A stretch of DNA of 64,000 nucleotides, taken from Flavobacterium sp. 83 (lineage in GTDB: Bacteria; Bacteroidota; Bacteroidia; Flavobacteriales; Flavobacteriaceae). Position 1 is the first letter of the stretch. Each line of letters starts with the position of its first letter. Under the pieces are notes generated by a model, which was given only the letters and a program-made list of their open reading frames with translations, did no database searches and was not told where the DNA came from. The position numbers and the translations under genes were made by a program. Of the stretch, positions 52,086 to 62,130 are shown one piece after another. The stretch spans positions 2,542,001 to 2,606,000 of the forward strand of contig NZ_JQMS01000001.1 of NCBI RefSeq assembly GCF_000744835.1. Reading direction: 5' to 3'.

Positions 52086-53083
52086 ACCCGTTGGGTGTAA
52101 TTATTTGAAGTAAAAAATATTGATTAGATATTGGTCAAGATACTGAAATTCAGTATCTTGAAGTCGTCAAACAACCAATATCTATGTCAAATATAGTAAA
52201 AAATTATTTTAGAGTTTTAGAAGTTATAAGTTCTTTGAATATTGCATTTAATACAGAAATTCGAGCTGGAAGAAAGTTTAAAATGTCTGATTTAGAAGTA
52301 GTTGCTTTAAGTTTAACATCTGAATTTATGTCTATTGACAGTGAAAATTCATTTTTTAATCAGTTGCAAAATGGACAAATTTCTAATCTAATTGAACGAA
52401 GTCAGTATAATAAGAGAAGGAAAAAATTATTCCATTTTGCTGAAGAAATCAGACAACATTTATATTCAAAATTCACAGAATTTGAGAACTATTTTGTTGT
52501 TGATAGTATGCCACTTGAGATTTGTAAAATGGCTCGTCATAATAGGATTAAAATTTGTAAGGGTGATTTTCAGACTGCGCCAGATAAAGGTTTTTGTGCA
52601 TCACAAAACTCTTGGTTTTATGGTTACAAACTTCACGGAGTTTGTACTGTTTCTGGGGTTTTTCAATCAATAGATATTACAAAAGCAAGTGTTCACGATG
52701 TACATTTATTAAAAGATTTAAAATATCAAATGTCTGATTGTGTGCTTCTTGGAGATAGAGGTTATTTGTCTTCACCATTACAATTAGATTTGTTTGAAAC
52801 AGCAAATATAAAATTAGAAACTCCAATGAGAATCAATCAAATTGGGTATAAAAAACAACCCTACATATTTAGAAAATCAAGAAAAAGAATAGAGACATTA
52901 TTCTCTCAATTGTGTGATCAATTTATGATTAGACGAAATTATGCTAAATCTTTTCAAGGTTTTAAAACAAGAATTTTAGCTAAAATAACAGCATTAACTT
53001 TGGTACAATTCATTAATAAATTTATTTTTGAAAGACCAATAAACAATATTAAAACACAAATAATCTAATTGCACCCAACGGGT
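52086..53083 (+). mobile_element. IS982-family insertion sequence, copy 2 (998 bp)
   Basis: Same 998-bp length, ends and protein as copy 1. The target duplication here is 9 bp (TATTTTTTA at 52077-52085 and 53084-53092), against 7 bp in copy 1. It is inserted in intergenic DNA and no gene is broken. Confidence 0.95.
52184..53068 (+). CDS. IS982 family transposase, copy 2
   Basis: 294 aa, identical to the copy at 17331-18215, with the same DDE residues (VVDSMPLE, LLGDRGYLS, KRIETLFSQL) and the same stem-loop abutting the ATG. The intact frame and the sequence identity indicate recent movement within this genome, with either copy able to supply transposase to both. Confidence 0.95.
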   Translation: MSNIVKNYFRVLEVISSLNIAFNTEIRAGRKFKMSDLEVVALSLTSEFMSIDSENSFFNQLQNGQISNLIERSQYNKRRKKLFHFAEEIRQHLYSKFTEFENYFVVDSMPLEICKMARHNRIKICKGDFQTAPDKGFCASQNSWFYGYKLHGVCTVSGVFQSIDITKASVHDVHLLKDLKYQMSDCVLLGDRGYLSSPLQLDLFETANIKLETPMRINQIGYKKQPYIFRKSRKRIETLFSQLCDQFMIRRNYAKSFQGFKTRILAKITALTLVQFINKFIFERPINNIKTQII

Positions 53084-53158
53084 TATTTTTTATTAAATTC
53101 TAAAGAAATACAATTAGATTTGTGAGCAGTAAATGAGATAAATCTTCAATAAAATTAC

Positions 53159-53722
53159 ATGAGAAAAATATATTACACTCTTTTTTTGTTCTTTTTAGTA
53201 TTTAAAATTTCTAGTCAAAATGTACAAGTAGATATCATAACCAAGCAAAATGACACTATAAAAGAATTCAGATTAAAAAAGGATTATTCATTTGAAAATT
53301 CAATGGTGTTGGATTTAGAAAAAAAACTAGTTGTTGTTAATGTAAAAGGTGAAAAAAAAGAGTTTTTGCCCAATGAATTAAAATCTTTTAGTTTTACAAG
53401 AGAGAATAAACGGGTTGAGTTTATTAATATTGATGATAATGTATTTGGATTAGTAATGTATTCCAATAAATTAAAATTATTAAAGGTAATAAAACCTGGT
53501 TATACAACTGTCAATATTTATGTTATTGTAAGGCCAAATAATAGCAAGCCATCATTTATGGAAGCTATGGGGCTAGGCAGGCTTATCTCTAAAAAAGTTA
53601 TTAGCCGTGAAATTACTGATTGTCCAAGTGTATTAGAAAAGGTAGAAAATAAAACATTAAAAATTAGTGGAGAAGAAGGAGTTGTAGAATTGATAAAAGA
53701 TTATGAATCAAGCTGTTTTTAA
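53159..53722 (+). CDS. Secreted 187-aa protein, unknown
   Basis: Not recognised. A signal peptide (MRKIYYTLFLFFLVFKISSQ) precedes a beta-rich, lysine-rich mature part (VDIITKQNDTIKEFRLKKD; VVVNVKGEKKEFLPNELKSF). Its form recalls small Flavobacteria periplasmic proteins that begin with a similar SSQ cut and have an elongated beta fold. The C-terminus has two cysteines (TDCPSV and ESSCF), a possible disulphide. It has a bidirectional terminator at its end. Confidence 0.7.
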   Translation: MRKIYYTLFLFFLVFKISSQNVQVDIITKQNDTIKEFRLKKDYSFENSMVLDLEKKLVVVNVKGEKKEFLPNELKSFSFTRENKRVEFINIDDNVFGLVMYSNKLKLLKVIKPGYTTVNIYVIVRPNNSKPSFMEAMGLGRLISKKVISREITDCPSVLEKVENKTLKISGEEGVVELIKDYESSCF

Positions 53723-53760
53723 TTTTATTTATAAATAAAAATTTTCTTGTATAAAATAAA

Positions 53761-53797
53761 AAGACTTCACAGGTTTGATTCTGTGAAGTCTTTTTTT
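53761..53797. terminator. Bidirectional terminator before clpB
   Basis: Stem AAGACTTCACAG / CTGTGAAGTCTT with an 8-base loop and T7 on the + strand, A-rich on the other side, between convergent genes. Confidence 0.9.
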
Positions 53798-53812
53798 ATT
53801 AGAATTGGATGA

Positions 53813-56416
53813 TTAATGCACTAATTCGCTTTGATTCCTAAAAACCAGTTTACCATCAAAAGCATCGATTAGAACGATACTGTCTGTAGTTATTTTTCCT
53901 GATAGAATTTCTTTGGATAATTCATTAAGCACATCTCTTTGAATTACTCTTTTAACCGGTCTGGCACCAAATTGCGGATCGTATCCTTTCTCAGATAAAT
54001 AGGCAATAGCTTCTGGAGTTGCATCCATCGTGATGCCTTGCTGCGCTAACATTTTAGTTACACTTTTCAGTTGTAATCCTACAATTTGAGCAATGTTTTC
54101 ATTGGTTAACGGTGTGAACATCACAATTTCGTCAATACGATTGATAAATTCAGGACGTACCGTTTGTTTTAACAATCCCAGTACTTCCACTTTTGCAGCT
54201 TCGGTTGCGGCTTCCACACCTCCTTTTAAATTCTCAAATTTATCTTGAATAATCTGGCTTCCCATATTAGAAGTCATGATGATAATTGTGTTTTTAAAAT
54301 CGGCTAAACGTCCTTTGTTATCTGTCAGACGTCCTTCATCCAAGACTTGTAATAAGATGTTGAACGTATCCGGATGCGCTTTTTCAATCTCATCCAATAA
54401 GATTACGGAATAGGGTTTTCTACGAACGGCTTCGGTCAATTGTCCACCTTCATCATACCCTACATATCCTGGAGGCGCACCGACCAAGCGGCTTACGCTG
54501 TGTCGTTCTTGGTATTCGCTCATGTCAATACGGGTCATCGCATTTTCATCGTCAAACAGGTATTCGGCCAGAGCTTTTGCCAATTCGGTTTTACCAACTC
54601 CTGTTGTTCCAAGGAATAGAAAGGTTCCCACCGGTTTTTTCATATCTTGTAATCCAGCACGGCTTCTGCGCACGGCATCACTCACGGCTTGAATGGCTTC
54701 TTCCTGACCTACAACTCTGTGATGCAGTTCATCTTCCAGTTTCAATAGTTTTTCTCTTTCGCCCTGAAGCATTTTCATCACTGGAATACCTGTCCATTTG
54801 GCCACGACTTCAGCAATGTCTTCACGGGTCACTTCTTCTTTTATCAACGAAGTTCCGGATTGGTTTTCTTGTAATTCCTTCAGCAAAATATCTAAACGTT
54901 CTTGCGCTTCCTTGATTTTACCATAACGAATTTCGGCAACTTTTCCATAATCGCCTTCACGTTCGGCACGCTCTGCTTCGTATTTGAAATCCTCAATCTC
55001 AGTTTTTACGGCTTGAATATTATCGACTACATCTTTCTCTGATTTCCATTTGGCGTAGATTTCGTTGCGATCTTCTTTGAGATTTGCCAAATCCATGCCT
55101 AGGATTTTGAGTTTGCTTTCGTCTTTTTCGCGTTTAATGGCTTCAATTTCAATTTCCAATTGCATGATTTTTCGATCCAATACATCGAGTTCTTCGGGTT
55201 TCGAATTGATTTCCATACGCAATTTTGAAGCTGCTTCATCCATTAAATCAATAGCTTTGTCCGGTAGAAAACGGTTGGTAATGTAGCGTTGTGATAATTC
55301 TACGGCTGCTATAATTGCATCGTCTTTGATTTGGACTTTATGATGGGTTTCGTATTTTTCTTTGATTCCACGCAAAATCGAAATAGCACTTTCAGTATCC
55401 GGTTCTTCGACCATTATTTTTTGGAAACGTCTTTCGAGTGCTTTATCCTTTTCGAAATATTTTTGGTATTCGTCTAATGTGGTTGCTCCAATAGCGCGCA
55501 GTTCTCCACGAGCCAAGGCCGGTTTCAAGATATTTGCAGCATCCATAGCACCTTCGCCACCTCCTGCGCCTACGAGTGTGTGAATTTCGTCAATGAATAA
55601 AACGATATCACCTTCGGCAGAAGTTACTTCTTTTACCACGGATTTCAATCGCTCTTCAAATTCTCCTTTGTATTTTGCACCGGCAATCAACGCTCCCATA
55701 TCAAGCGAATAAACGATTTTATCTTTCAAATTGTCTGGAACATCTCCATCTACGATTCGGTGGGCTAATCCTTCGGCAATGGCAGTTTTTCCCACACCGG
55801 GTTCTCCTACTAGCATGGGATTATTTTTAGTTCTACGAGTTAAAATTTGCAATACCCTGCGAATTTCCTCGTCCCGACCAATAACGGGATCCAGTTTTCC
55901 AGAACGTGCGAGTTCGTTTAGATTTTTGGCATATTTATTTAATGAATTGTAGTTTTCTTCAGCAGAAGCAGAAGTTACACGTTCTCCTTTTCGCAATTCT
56001 TCTATTGCGGCTTTCAATCCTTTTCCAGTAACACCCTGATCTTTTAATATTTGGGCAGCCTTGGTTTTTGAATCAAAAATTGCTAAAATCAAATGCTCTA
56101 CGGAAACGAATTCATCATTCATTTTCTTTGCAATAATTTCCGCTTCGTTCAACGTTGTGTTTGCGGTTCTGGAAAGCATAATTTCGCCACCAGAAACTTT
56201 TGGAAAACTCTGAATTGTGCTGTCCAATATTTGAAGAAAAAGAGGAACATTCACGTTCAGTTTTTTCAAAATAAAAGGAGCCACATTTTCATCGACTTCA
56301 AAAATAGCCTTGAAAATATGTTCGTTTTCTATTTGTTGCTGTCCTTGGCTTTGCGCCAATTGTTGCGAAAGCTGAATGGCTTCCTGGGATTTGATAGTAA
56401 ATTTATTTATGTTCAT
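53813..56416 (-). CDS. clpB: ATP-dependent chaperone ClpB
   Basis: Disaggregase that works with DnaK to rescue aggregated proteins after heat stress. 867 aa from [18 protein letters not shown]. An N-terminal repeat domain is followed by AAA+ 1 (Walker [14 protein letters not shown], Walker [14 protein letters not shown]), the ClpB/Hsp104 middle coiled coil (about 405-530: [16 protein letters not shown]), and AAA+ 2 ([32 protein letters not shown]). A longer frame to 56461 adds 15 codons without family support. Single gene with a downstream terminator. Confidence 0.96.
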   Translation of the reverse strand: MNINKFTIKSQEAIQLSQQLAQSQGQQQIENEHIFKAIFEVDENVAPFILKKLNVNVPLFLQILDSTIQSFPKVSGGEIMLSRTANTTLNEAEIIAKKMNDEFVSVEHLILAIFDSKTKAAQILKDQGVTGKGLKAAIEELRKGERVTSASAEENYNSLNKYAKNLNELARSGKLDPVIGRDEEIRRVLQILTRRTKNNPMLVGEPGVGKTAIAEGLAHRIVDGDVPDNLKDKIVYSLDMGALIAGAKYKGEFEERLKSVVKEVTSAEGDIVLFIDEIHTLVGAGGGEGAMDAANILKPALARGELRAIGATTLDEYQKYFEKDKALERRFQKIMVEEPDTESAISILRGIKEKYETHHKVQIKDDAIIAAVELSQRYITNRFLPDKAIDLMDEAASKLRMEINSKPEELDVLDRKIMQLEIEIEAIKREKDESKLKILGMDLANLKEDRNEIYAKWKSEKDVVDNIQAVKTEIEDFKYEAERAEREGDYGKVAEIRYGKIKEAQERLDILLKELQENQSGTSLIKEEVTREDIAEVVAKWTGIPVMKMLQGEREKLLKLEDELHHRVVGQEEAIQAVSDAVRRSRAGLQDMKKPVGTFLFLGTTGVGKTELAKALAEYLFDDENAMTRIDMSEYQERHSVSRLVGAPPGYVGYDEGGQLTEAVRRKPYSVILLDEIEKAHPDTFNILLQVLDEGRLTDNKGRLADFKNTIIIMTSNMGSQIIQDKFENLKGGVEAATEAAKVEVLGLLKQTVRPEFINRIDEIVMFTPLTNENIAQIVGLQLKSVTKMLAQQGITMDATPEAIAYLSEKGYDPQFGARPVKRVIQRDVLNELSKEILSGKITTDSIVLIDAFDGKLVFRNQSELVH

Positions 56417-56561
56417 GATGTTATATTGTTTTGTGGTTATTTGACTAACTTTGCGAATCAATATTCAATATATATTCCAATACAATAATACAGACAAATT
56501 GACAGAAATTTCATGATTTTTATCATGTTTTAAAGTCAAAATGTCTTAAAACAAGACAATT

Positions 56562-56951
56562 ATGAGTTTTTTTAAAAATATGTTCAACAGTTCAGAAGAA
56601 AAAGATTCAAACGAAAACAAAATCAACTGGAATGAACTAACCGATTTAGGGCAACTAAGTGAAATTATCGAGATTTCAAATGAAAAACCGGTAGCCATTT
56701 TCAAACATAGTACACGTTGCAGCGTCAGTAGGATGGCACTTAAACAGTTTGAAAATGAGTTTAATAGCTCAGATAAAGTTACGCCTTATTTTTTAGATTT
56801 AATAGCACATCGCGATATTTCTAATGAAATAGCGAATCGTTTTGGAGTTACACATCAATCCCCACAATTAATTTTAATTAAAGATGGAAAAGCCATTTAT
56901 AACGTTTCGCACAGTGATATTGATGCGGAGGAGTTGGGAAAGAAGGTTTAA
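56562..56951 (+). CDS. ytxJ: YtxJ-type monothiol bacilliredoxin
   Basis: 129-aa thioredoxin-fold protein of the bacillithiol redox system, thought to remove bacillithiol from protein thiols. The active site is IFKHSTRCSVSRMAL, with one cysteine (T-R-C-S-V-S-R). The C-terminal HQSPQLILIKDGKAIYNVSH is the thioredoxin cis-Pro region. A leading acidic tail (1-30) is variable. Bacteroidetes make bacillithiol, so the context fits. Divergent from clpB, sharing the stress theme. Confidence 0.92.
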   Translation: MSFFKNMFNSSEEKDSNENKINWNELTDLGQLSEIIEISNEKPVAIFKHSTRCSVSRMALKQFENEFNSSDKVTPYFLDLIAHRDISNEIANRFGVTHQSPQLILIKDGKAIYNVSHSDIDAEELGKKV

Positions 56952-56978
56952 GTCAATAGTTTAAATTTAAGATATTTA

Positions 56979-57012
56979 AAAAATCCATTCGTTGCTGCGA
57001 ATGGATTTTTTT
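56979..57012. terminator. Terminator (ATCCATTCG stem), copy 1
   Basis: Stem AAATCCATTCG / CGAATGGATTT with a 6-base loop and a T-run. The same stem plus the preceding GTTTAAATTTAA block recurs at 59531-59590. Confidence 0.85.
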
Positions 57013-57027
57013 GGTTTGGATGAAATT

Positions 57028-58188
57028 TTAAAATTTCCCTCCAGATCCTCCACCACTAAAATCGCCACCACCAAATTTCATATCGGATTTTTGGGTAATT
57101 TCTGGTTTCAATCCGAGCTGTGAAATGATTACTGCTTCGGCATTCATAAAAGCATTTGCATTAGTAAAACGATCTGGTCGGAATGTAATTCCAGTCGCAT
57201 TATTTTTTATTTTTTTTATCGTAAAATAGGTGAAAGCAAATAAGAATAATCCTCCCATAGTCAAGGCGATTCCGATGGGTAAAAATGCATAGTAAAAACG
57301 AATGGTATAAATAGAGAATGCTATTGCCAGTAATCCTATCCAAAGCATTATGCGGTCTTTTTTTAATAAAGAATATATAAGATACACTAGAGGAACAATA
57401 ATTGTGAAGATGTAAAAGAATAATGCAAAGGGAATATCACTTTTTGGAGCAATCTCTGTACCAAGTAATACAACCGAAAGTTCGCGCACTACCAAATAAT
57501 TCCCCGCTAAATAAAATAGAATAAGGCTAAAACTATTGGTTAACAAAATCCCTTGGTGATAAAAAAAAGTTGTTGTTTTTTTTAGAACTAGTTTACTAGA
57601 AAAATAGATGCTTGCCGAAAATAATAACATTATAAATGGTAAAATGGTTTTTCCTAAAGTACCTAATTCAAATACTGCATAAATCAAAGTTGTTGTACCT
57701 GCCAAACATAACAGCAATGCCATTGATAAATGAACATAACGGTGATAACTTAATAATGAAGTTATTGTAATAGTTGATGCAATCAGTAAACCGTTTCCAT
57801 TTGTTGAAATCCCTATTGCTATTGCTAAAGTTAATTGTGTGCCAAGTAAAAAGGCGTCGTCAAGGCCGTAACCATAATATTTTTGTTTGGCCAAAAGTTC
57901 GGTTCCTGCAAAACCAATAATCGCATAAATATAGACTGAAAATTTAAAATTAGGATCAATTGTATCCATGCCCAAAAAGGCAAGTGAGCCGCAAATTGAA
58001 GAATATAAAAAACACCCCAATAAGAAAAAGCCAGCGCGAATTAAAGTGTTTTTCTGACTTTTTAACGTAGTTAATTCTTTAGTTGTCAGATTATATTGTT
58101 CTTTGTGTATAAAGCCAGCGGTTTGTAAAGATTTCGCTTCTTTCACTAGCAGTAAGTTCTCTAGTTCTGTTTTATCATATACGATCAT
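57028..58188 (-). CDS. Polytopic membrane protein, partner of DUF2157
   Basis: 386 aa, about nine to ten hydrophobic segments from residue 50 to 330 (for example LIRAGFFLLGCFLYSSICGS, FLLGTQLTLAIAIGIS, ILPFIMLLFSASIYF). The N-terminal 45 residues are soluble and helical. The end GGGDFSGGGSGGKF is glycine-rich. No family name is secure; its partner is a DUF2157 protein and the genes overlap by 14 bases, so the two probably form one complex. Function unknown. Confidence 0.78.
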   Translation of the reverse strand: MIVYDKTELENLLLVKEAKSLQTAGFIHKEQYNLTTKELTTLKSQKNTLIRAGFFLLGCFLYSSICGSLAFLGMDTIDPNFKFSVYIYAIIGFAGTELLAKQKYYGYGLDDAFLLGTQLTLAIAIGISTNGNGLLIASTITITSLLSYHRYVHLSMALLLCLAGTTTLIYAVFELGTLGKTILPFIMLLFSASIYFSSKLVLKKTTTFFYHQGILLTNSFSLILFYLAGNYLVVRELSVVLLGTEIAPKSDIPFALFFYIFTIIVPLVYLIYSLLKKDRIMLWIGLLAIAFSIYTIRFYYAFLPIGIALTMGGLFLFAFTYFTIKKIKNNATGITFRPDRFTNANAFMNAEAVIISQLGLKPEITQKSDMKFGGGDFSGGGSGGKF

Positions 58189-59170
58189 CAGATGTTTTTT
58201 TATTAAAATTTTTAATAAGGCGAATAAATAAGACTATAGAGGCTACGAAGTAAAAAGGTACCACAAAAAAGAAACTACTCAATAAATCAGTAAGGTCAAT
58301 CGCGACAATGATTTTGTATAAAAGGAAATTAATTCCAAAATAAGCATACAAAATGGTAAAGACAAAGATGGACACTGATTCAATTTGGTAACTCGTTGTA
58401 TAAAAATAGTAAGAGGAAATTGCTAACAGAATTATAAAGATCCCCCAATACGATGCGAATAGATTATTAATACAAGAAATACTGATTAGATGTAAAGCAA
58501 AAGTTAGGAAGATTAAATTGAAGTGTTTTTTCAGGTCGATTTTCACGCTATAAATAGACCATATAATCAATAAAAAACCTAAACCAATAGCAGAATAACT
58601 TAACGAAGCGGTATTGTGAAAATCATTACTAAGTAACGATTTCGGGCTTACCGATAAACCAATATAAGCTGCCAGGCCAGTGATTGCAATAGATAAGATA
58701 CTTTTATTGTCAAAATAATAGGCGCAAAATAATCCAATTGCTGTGGGAATCAAAGTGGCTAACCCGTAATGTGTGCCAAAAGCGGTATATTGAAATTGTA
58801 GATATCCTATGAAAATGATGCTTAAAAGTACAGCAGCAAGTAGGAGATAGTCAAATATGGGGTTTTCAAAATTGGTTTGCTGTTTTTGAAATCCAATGGA
58901 GTTTTTAAAACTGAAGTAAAAACAAATTGCAGTTACTACTAATAATAAAGTAAGAATAGCAATATGGCCAATGCTGTCAATGTTTTCATATATTAATATA
59001 CCAATGCCGGAAGTAAACAATAAAACGGAGAGGTATACCAATAATTTCAGTTCTGTATTTAATGAAAAAATATTTAAATCTCGGTGAGCAATAATTTGCT
59101 CCCTTTGCACTTTGTTGATTAATTTTTTTTCAAAAAGTTTATCTGTCGCACTTTCTTCAAATTTTTCCAT
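58175..59170 (-). CDS. DUF2157 domain membrane protein
   Basis: 331 aa. An N-terminal cytoplasmic part (KLINKVQREQIIAHRD) precedes a DUF2157-type membrane core starting LKLLVYLSVLLFTSGIGILI then YENIDSIGHIAILTLLLVVT. At least eight further hydrophobic helices follow. It is the first gene of a two-gene unit with the membrane protein above. Function is not known. Confidence 0.85.
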   Translation of the reverse strand: MEKFEESATDKLFEKKLINKVQREQIIAHRDLNIFSLNTELKLLVYLSVLLFTSGIGILIYENIDSIGHIAILTLLLVVTAICFYFSFKNSIGFQKQQTNFENPIFDYLLLAAVLLSIIFIGYLQFQYTAFGTHYGLATLIPTAIGLFCAYYFDNKSILSIAITGLAAYIGLSVSPKSLLSNDFHNTASLSYSAIGLGFLLIIWSIYSVKIDLKKHFNLIFLTFALHLISISCINNLFASYWGIFIILLAISSYYFYTTSYQIESVSIFVFTILYAYFGINFLLYKIIVAIDLTDLLSSFFFVVPFYFVASIVLFIRLIKNFNKKTSDDRI

Positions 59171-59365
59171 TATGGTCTTTTAAAGTTACTCTTCTCAAAT
59201 GTACATTATTTCTTTATTTTTTGATATTTGAGTATCGTAATATTTAGATCAATTGCGTTTTAATTCCTTAAAAAAACACTACAGTTATTTGTAGTGTGCT
59301 GACGAACTTAATAGTGAAATAGATATATTTTCCAAAAGAACAGGAAATCAAATCTTGTTTTGTAG

Positions 59366-59506
59366 ATCAAATATATCATTAAAATTAAGGATGAAGCAAC
59401 AAAACGATTGGACGAAATTATAGGAAACTTAACTCAAATAAATGATGAACAAATGTTTTTTGATATGGATTATTATTGGTTTCAGTACAAGCATGATTTG
59501 GTTTGA
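59366..59506 (+). pseudogene. 3' remnant of an unknown gene
   Basis: A frame open from 59366, without a start codon near, ends in DEATKRLDEIIGNLTQINDE then QMFFDMDYYWFQYKHDLV and a stop. It reads like the coding C-terminus of a deleted gene rather than random sequence. The rest of the 440-base spacer (59171-59613) holds only the terminator copy below. Confidence 0.4.
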
Positions 59507-59554
59507 TGAATACCTAATAAATTGGATAAAACCAACAGTTTAAATTTAAACTAT

Positions 59555-59590
59555 AAAAAAATCCATTCGCATCAACGAATGGATTTTTTA
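59555..59590. terminator. Terminator (ATCCATTCG stem), copy 2, end of arg operon
   Basis: Stem AAAAAATCCATTCG / CGAATGGATTTTTT with a CATCAA loop. T-runs in both directions; 24 bases after argH on the minus strand. Confidence 0.88.
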
Positions 59591-59613
59591 GTAACAACTA
59601 TTTTGGTTTTGAA

Positions 59614-60894
59614 TTAATAAGAATCTTTCATTTTCTTTTTTATGGCATCCAAACAAAGGTTGTTAATGCTTCCTTCGTGCGTATGCTTGGTTTCTTTTGG
59701 TGATTGAAATGTTCCATTTTCCAGTTGTTCGGCAACGGCTTTATAAGCATCTCTAAAAGGCATTCCCGCAACCACCATTTCATTTAAAGTATCAACGGTA
59801 AACAAATAATTGTACTTTGGGTCGGCAAGTATATTGTCTTTTACTTTGATGTCTTTGATAGAAAAAATCGCAATATCCAAACAGGCTTTCAGGTTTTGAA
59901 TCGCTGGGAACAATCCTTCTTTTAATAATTGTAAATCCCTGTGGTAGCCACTTGGAAGGTTGTTCGTAATTAAAGTAATTTCGTATGGTAAGGCTTGAAT
60001 TTTGTTGCATTTTCCACGAATCAACTCAAAAACATCTGGGTTTTTCTTGTGTGGCATAATACTCGAACCGGTTGTAAGATGCGAAGGCAAAGTGATAAAA
60101 TCAAAATTCTGACTCATGTACAAACAAACATCCATCGAGAATTTAGCCAAAGTTGCTGCCACGCTACTCATAGCAAAAGCCACTGTTTTCTCTGATTTTC
60201 CTCGGCTCATTTGTGCGGCAACTGAATTGAATTTTAAAGTTTCAAAACCTAATTCCTGTGTCGTGAATGTTCTGTTGATAGGAAATGAACTTCCGTAACC
60301 TGCAGCTGATCCTAATGGGTTTTGGTCTACAATTTTCAAAGCTGCATTCAACATCGTAATATCATCAATCAAAGTTTCAGCGTAGGCGGAAAACCACATC
60401 CCAAAAGAAGACGGCATTGCAATTTGAAGGTGCGTGTATCCTGGCAATAAAACATTTTGGTGTTTATCTGCTGATTCCATTAGCAAATCAAAAAGGCTTT
60501 TTACTTGCTCTTTCAGCTCTTTAACGACATCTTTCAAGTATAAATTAACATCTACCAAAACTTGGTCGTTACGAGAACGGGCGGTATGAATTTTTTTTCC
60601 GGCGTTTCCCAATTTTACTGTAAGTAAATATTCGATTTTGGAATGTACATCTTCAAAGCTGTCTTCGATTTCGAATTTTCCGTTTTCAGCATCTTTTATT
60701 ATTTCTTCCAAAGCTAAAACCAAAGAAACGGTTTCGGAGTCTGTTAAAAGACCGATTTGTCCCAGCATTTTAGCATGTGCAATAGAACCTAATGCATCAT
60801 ATTTTGCCAGAACTAAATCCAGTTCTCTGTCGTTTCCAACGGTAAAATGTTCAATTTGCTTATCGGTTGGTATTCCTTTTTCCCAAAGTTTCAT
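59614..60894 (-). CDS. argH: Argininosuccinate lyase
   Basis: Last step of arginine synthesis: argininosuccinate to arginine and fumarate. 426 aa, fumarase/aspartase superfamily. Motifs: HTARSRNDQVLVDVNLYL, the acid-base region LPGYTHLQIAMPSSFGMW, NPLGSAAGYGSSFPI, and the signature TTGSSIMPHKKNPDVFELI. The order argF', argB, argE, argH is seen in many Bacteroidetes. It lies 69 bases after argE with a palindrome in between. Confidence 0.96.
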   Translation of the reverse strand: MKLWEKGIPTDKQIEHFTVGNDRELDLVLAKYDALGSIAHAKMLGQIGLLTDSETVSLVLALEEIIKDAENGKFEIEDSFEDVHSKIEYLLTVKLGNAGKKIHTARSRNDQVLVDVNLYLKDVVKELKEQVKSLFDLLMESADKHQNVLLPGYTHLQIAMPSSFGMWFSAYAETLIDDITMLNAALKIVDQNPLGSAAGYGSSFPINRTFTTQELGFETLKFNSVAAQMSRGKSEKTVAFAMSSVAATLAKFSMDVCLYMSQNFDFITLPSHLTTGSSIMPHKKNPDVFELIRGKCNKIQALPYEITLITNNLPSGYHRDLQLLKEGLFPAIQNLKACLDIAIFSIKDIKVKDNILADPKYNYLFTVDTLNEMVVAGMPFRDAYKAVAEQLENGTFQSPKETKHTHEGSINNLCLDAIKKKMKDSY

Positions 60895-60922
60895 AGGTGT
60901 ATTTTTTTTGTATCGTATTATC

Positions 60923-60950
60923 GTAGGGACAAGTCGCGACTTGTCCCTAC
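60923..60950. repeat. Perfect 28-bp palindrome between argE and argH
   Basis: Two 14-base arms (GTAGGGACAAGTCG / CGACTTGTCCCTAC) meet without a loop. It resembles dispersed palindromic repeats found in many Flavobacteria intergenic regions. It lies inside the operon. Confidence 0.85.
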
Positions 60951-60963
60951 TTGTTCGTACATA

Positions 60964-62034
60964 TTATTGTTTGAAAAAATCAGTTAGTATTTTGATATAC
61001 AACTGGATTCCTTCTTCTATTTCGTTTATAAATATAAATTCATCTGCAGAGTGTGACCGCAGAGTTTCGCCAGGTCCTAATTTTAAGGATTGACAACTCA
61101 AAACCGATTGATCCGAAAGGGTAGGCGAGCCATATGTGGTTCTTCCCAATGCGATTCCGGCTTGCACTAATCCGTGTGCAACAGGAATTGATGACGCGTT
61201 TAAATGCATCGAACGCGGATTAATTTCAGCGGTTAAATGTTTTCTTACGGTATCTAAAATTTCCTGATTATTGTAGCAATCATTCACCCTGATATCGACA
61301 ACCAAATGACATTCAGCAGGAACTACATTGTGTTGTTTTCCGGCAGCCACTTGTGTTACGGTCATTTTTACGGGACCTAAAACCTCCGATATTTTTTCGA
61401 ATTGAAAGCTGTTAAACCATTCGATAACGGGAATCGCATTGTAAATTGGATTGTCCGGATTGTTGTGTGCGGCGTGACTGGCGGTACCTTTTACGATGAC
61501 ATCGAGTACCAATAAACCTTTTTCGGCTACGGCCAATTGCATCAAAGTAGGTTCCCCCACAATGGCACATTCCAGTTCCGGTAAATGTTTTAAAACGCTG
61601 TTTAATCCATTTTTTCCGCTGCTCTCTTCTTCGGCTGAAGCGACCATTACAATATTGTAAGGCAGGTTTTCATTCGAATAAAAATGTACAAAAGTGGCTA
61701 AAAGCGAAACCAAACAACCTCCCGCATCATTGCTTCCCAGTCCAAATAATCTACCCTCTTTTACGATGGCTTCAAAAGGATCGTTAGTATAGCCTTGGTT
61801 TGGTTTTACGGTATCGTGGTGTGAATTCAGTAAAAGCGTTGGTTTTTTAGCGTCAAAATGTTTATTGAAAGCCCAAACATTATTATTCTCTCTTTTGAAA
61901 GGGATGTTGTTTTGTCTAAACCAATTTTCTATTAAAAGGGCTGTTTTATCTTCTTCACTAGAAAATGAAGGCGTTTCAATCAATGCTTTTAATAGTGCAA
62001 TCGCTTCTTGTGTAAGGATTTCTATACTCTTCAT
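60964..62034 (-). CDS. argE: M20 deacylase (N-acyl-ornithine/citrulline deacylase)
   Basis: 356-aa M20 family metallo-hydrolase. First zinc ligand in LLLNSHHDTVKPN, then GLGSNDAGGCLVSLLA, catalytic and bridging acids in ASAEEESSGKNGLN, further ligand IVGEPTLMQLAVAEKGLLVL, and a dimerisation domain about 180-290. In Bacteroidetes the partner transcarbamylase uses N-acylated ornithine, so this enzyme probably removes the acyl group from N-acyl-citrulline. Its place between argB and argH supports this. Confidence 0.9.
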   Translation of the reverse strand: MKSIEILTQEAIALLKALIETPSFSSEEDKTALLIENWFRQNNIPFKRENNNVWAFNKHFDAKKPTLLLNSHHDTVKPNQGYTNDPFEAIVKEGRLFGLGSNDAGGCLVSLLATFVHFYSNENLPYNIVMVASAEEESSGKNGLNSVLKHLPELECAIVGEPTLMQLAVAEKGLLVLDVIVKGTASHAAHNNPDNPIYNAIPVIEWFNSFQFEKISEVLGPVKMTVTQVAAGKQHNVVPAECHLVVDIRVNDCYNNQEILDTVRKHLTAEINPRSMHLNASSIPVAHGLVQAGIALGRTTYGSPTLSDQSVLSCQSLKLGPGETLRSHSADEFIFINEIEEGIQLYIKILTDFFKQ

Positions 62035-62041
62035 ATTTTAT

Positions 62042-62100
62042 TTGCCACAAAGGCGCTATTTTTTGCTACGAAGACACAAAGACACAAAAAATTTAATTCG
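62042..62100. repeat. GACACAAA-type short repeats
   Basis: The spacer between argB and argE contains GCCACAAAGG, AAGACACAAAGACACAAAA and GTGTAAGTTTGTG, low-complexity repeats common between Flavobacteria genes. Confidence 0.6.
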
Positions 62101-62130
62101 TGTAAGTTTGTGAAATTCGTATTTAACTTT

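Noticed and set aside
54577..54915. 112-codon + strand frame opposite clpB
   Set aside because: Antisense shadow; clpB on the other strand is fully supported.
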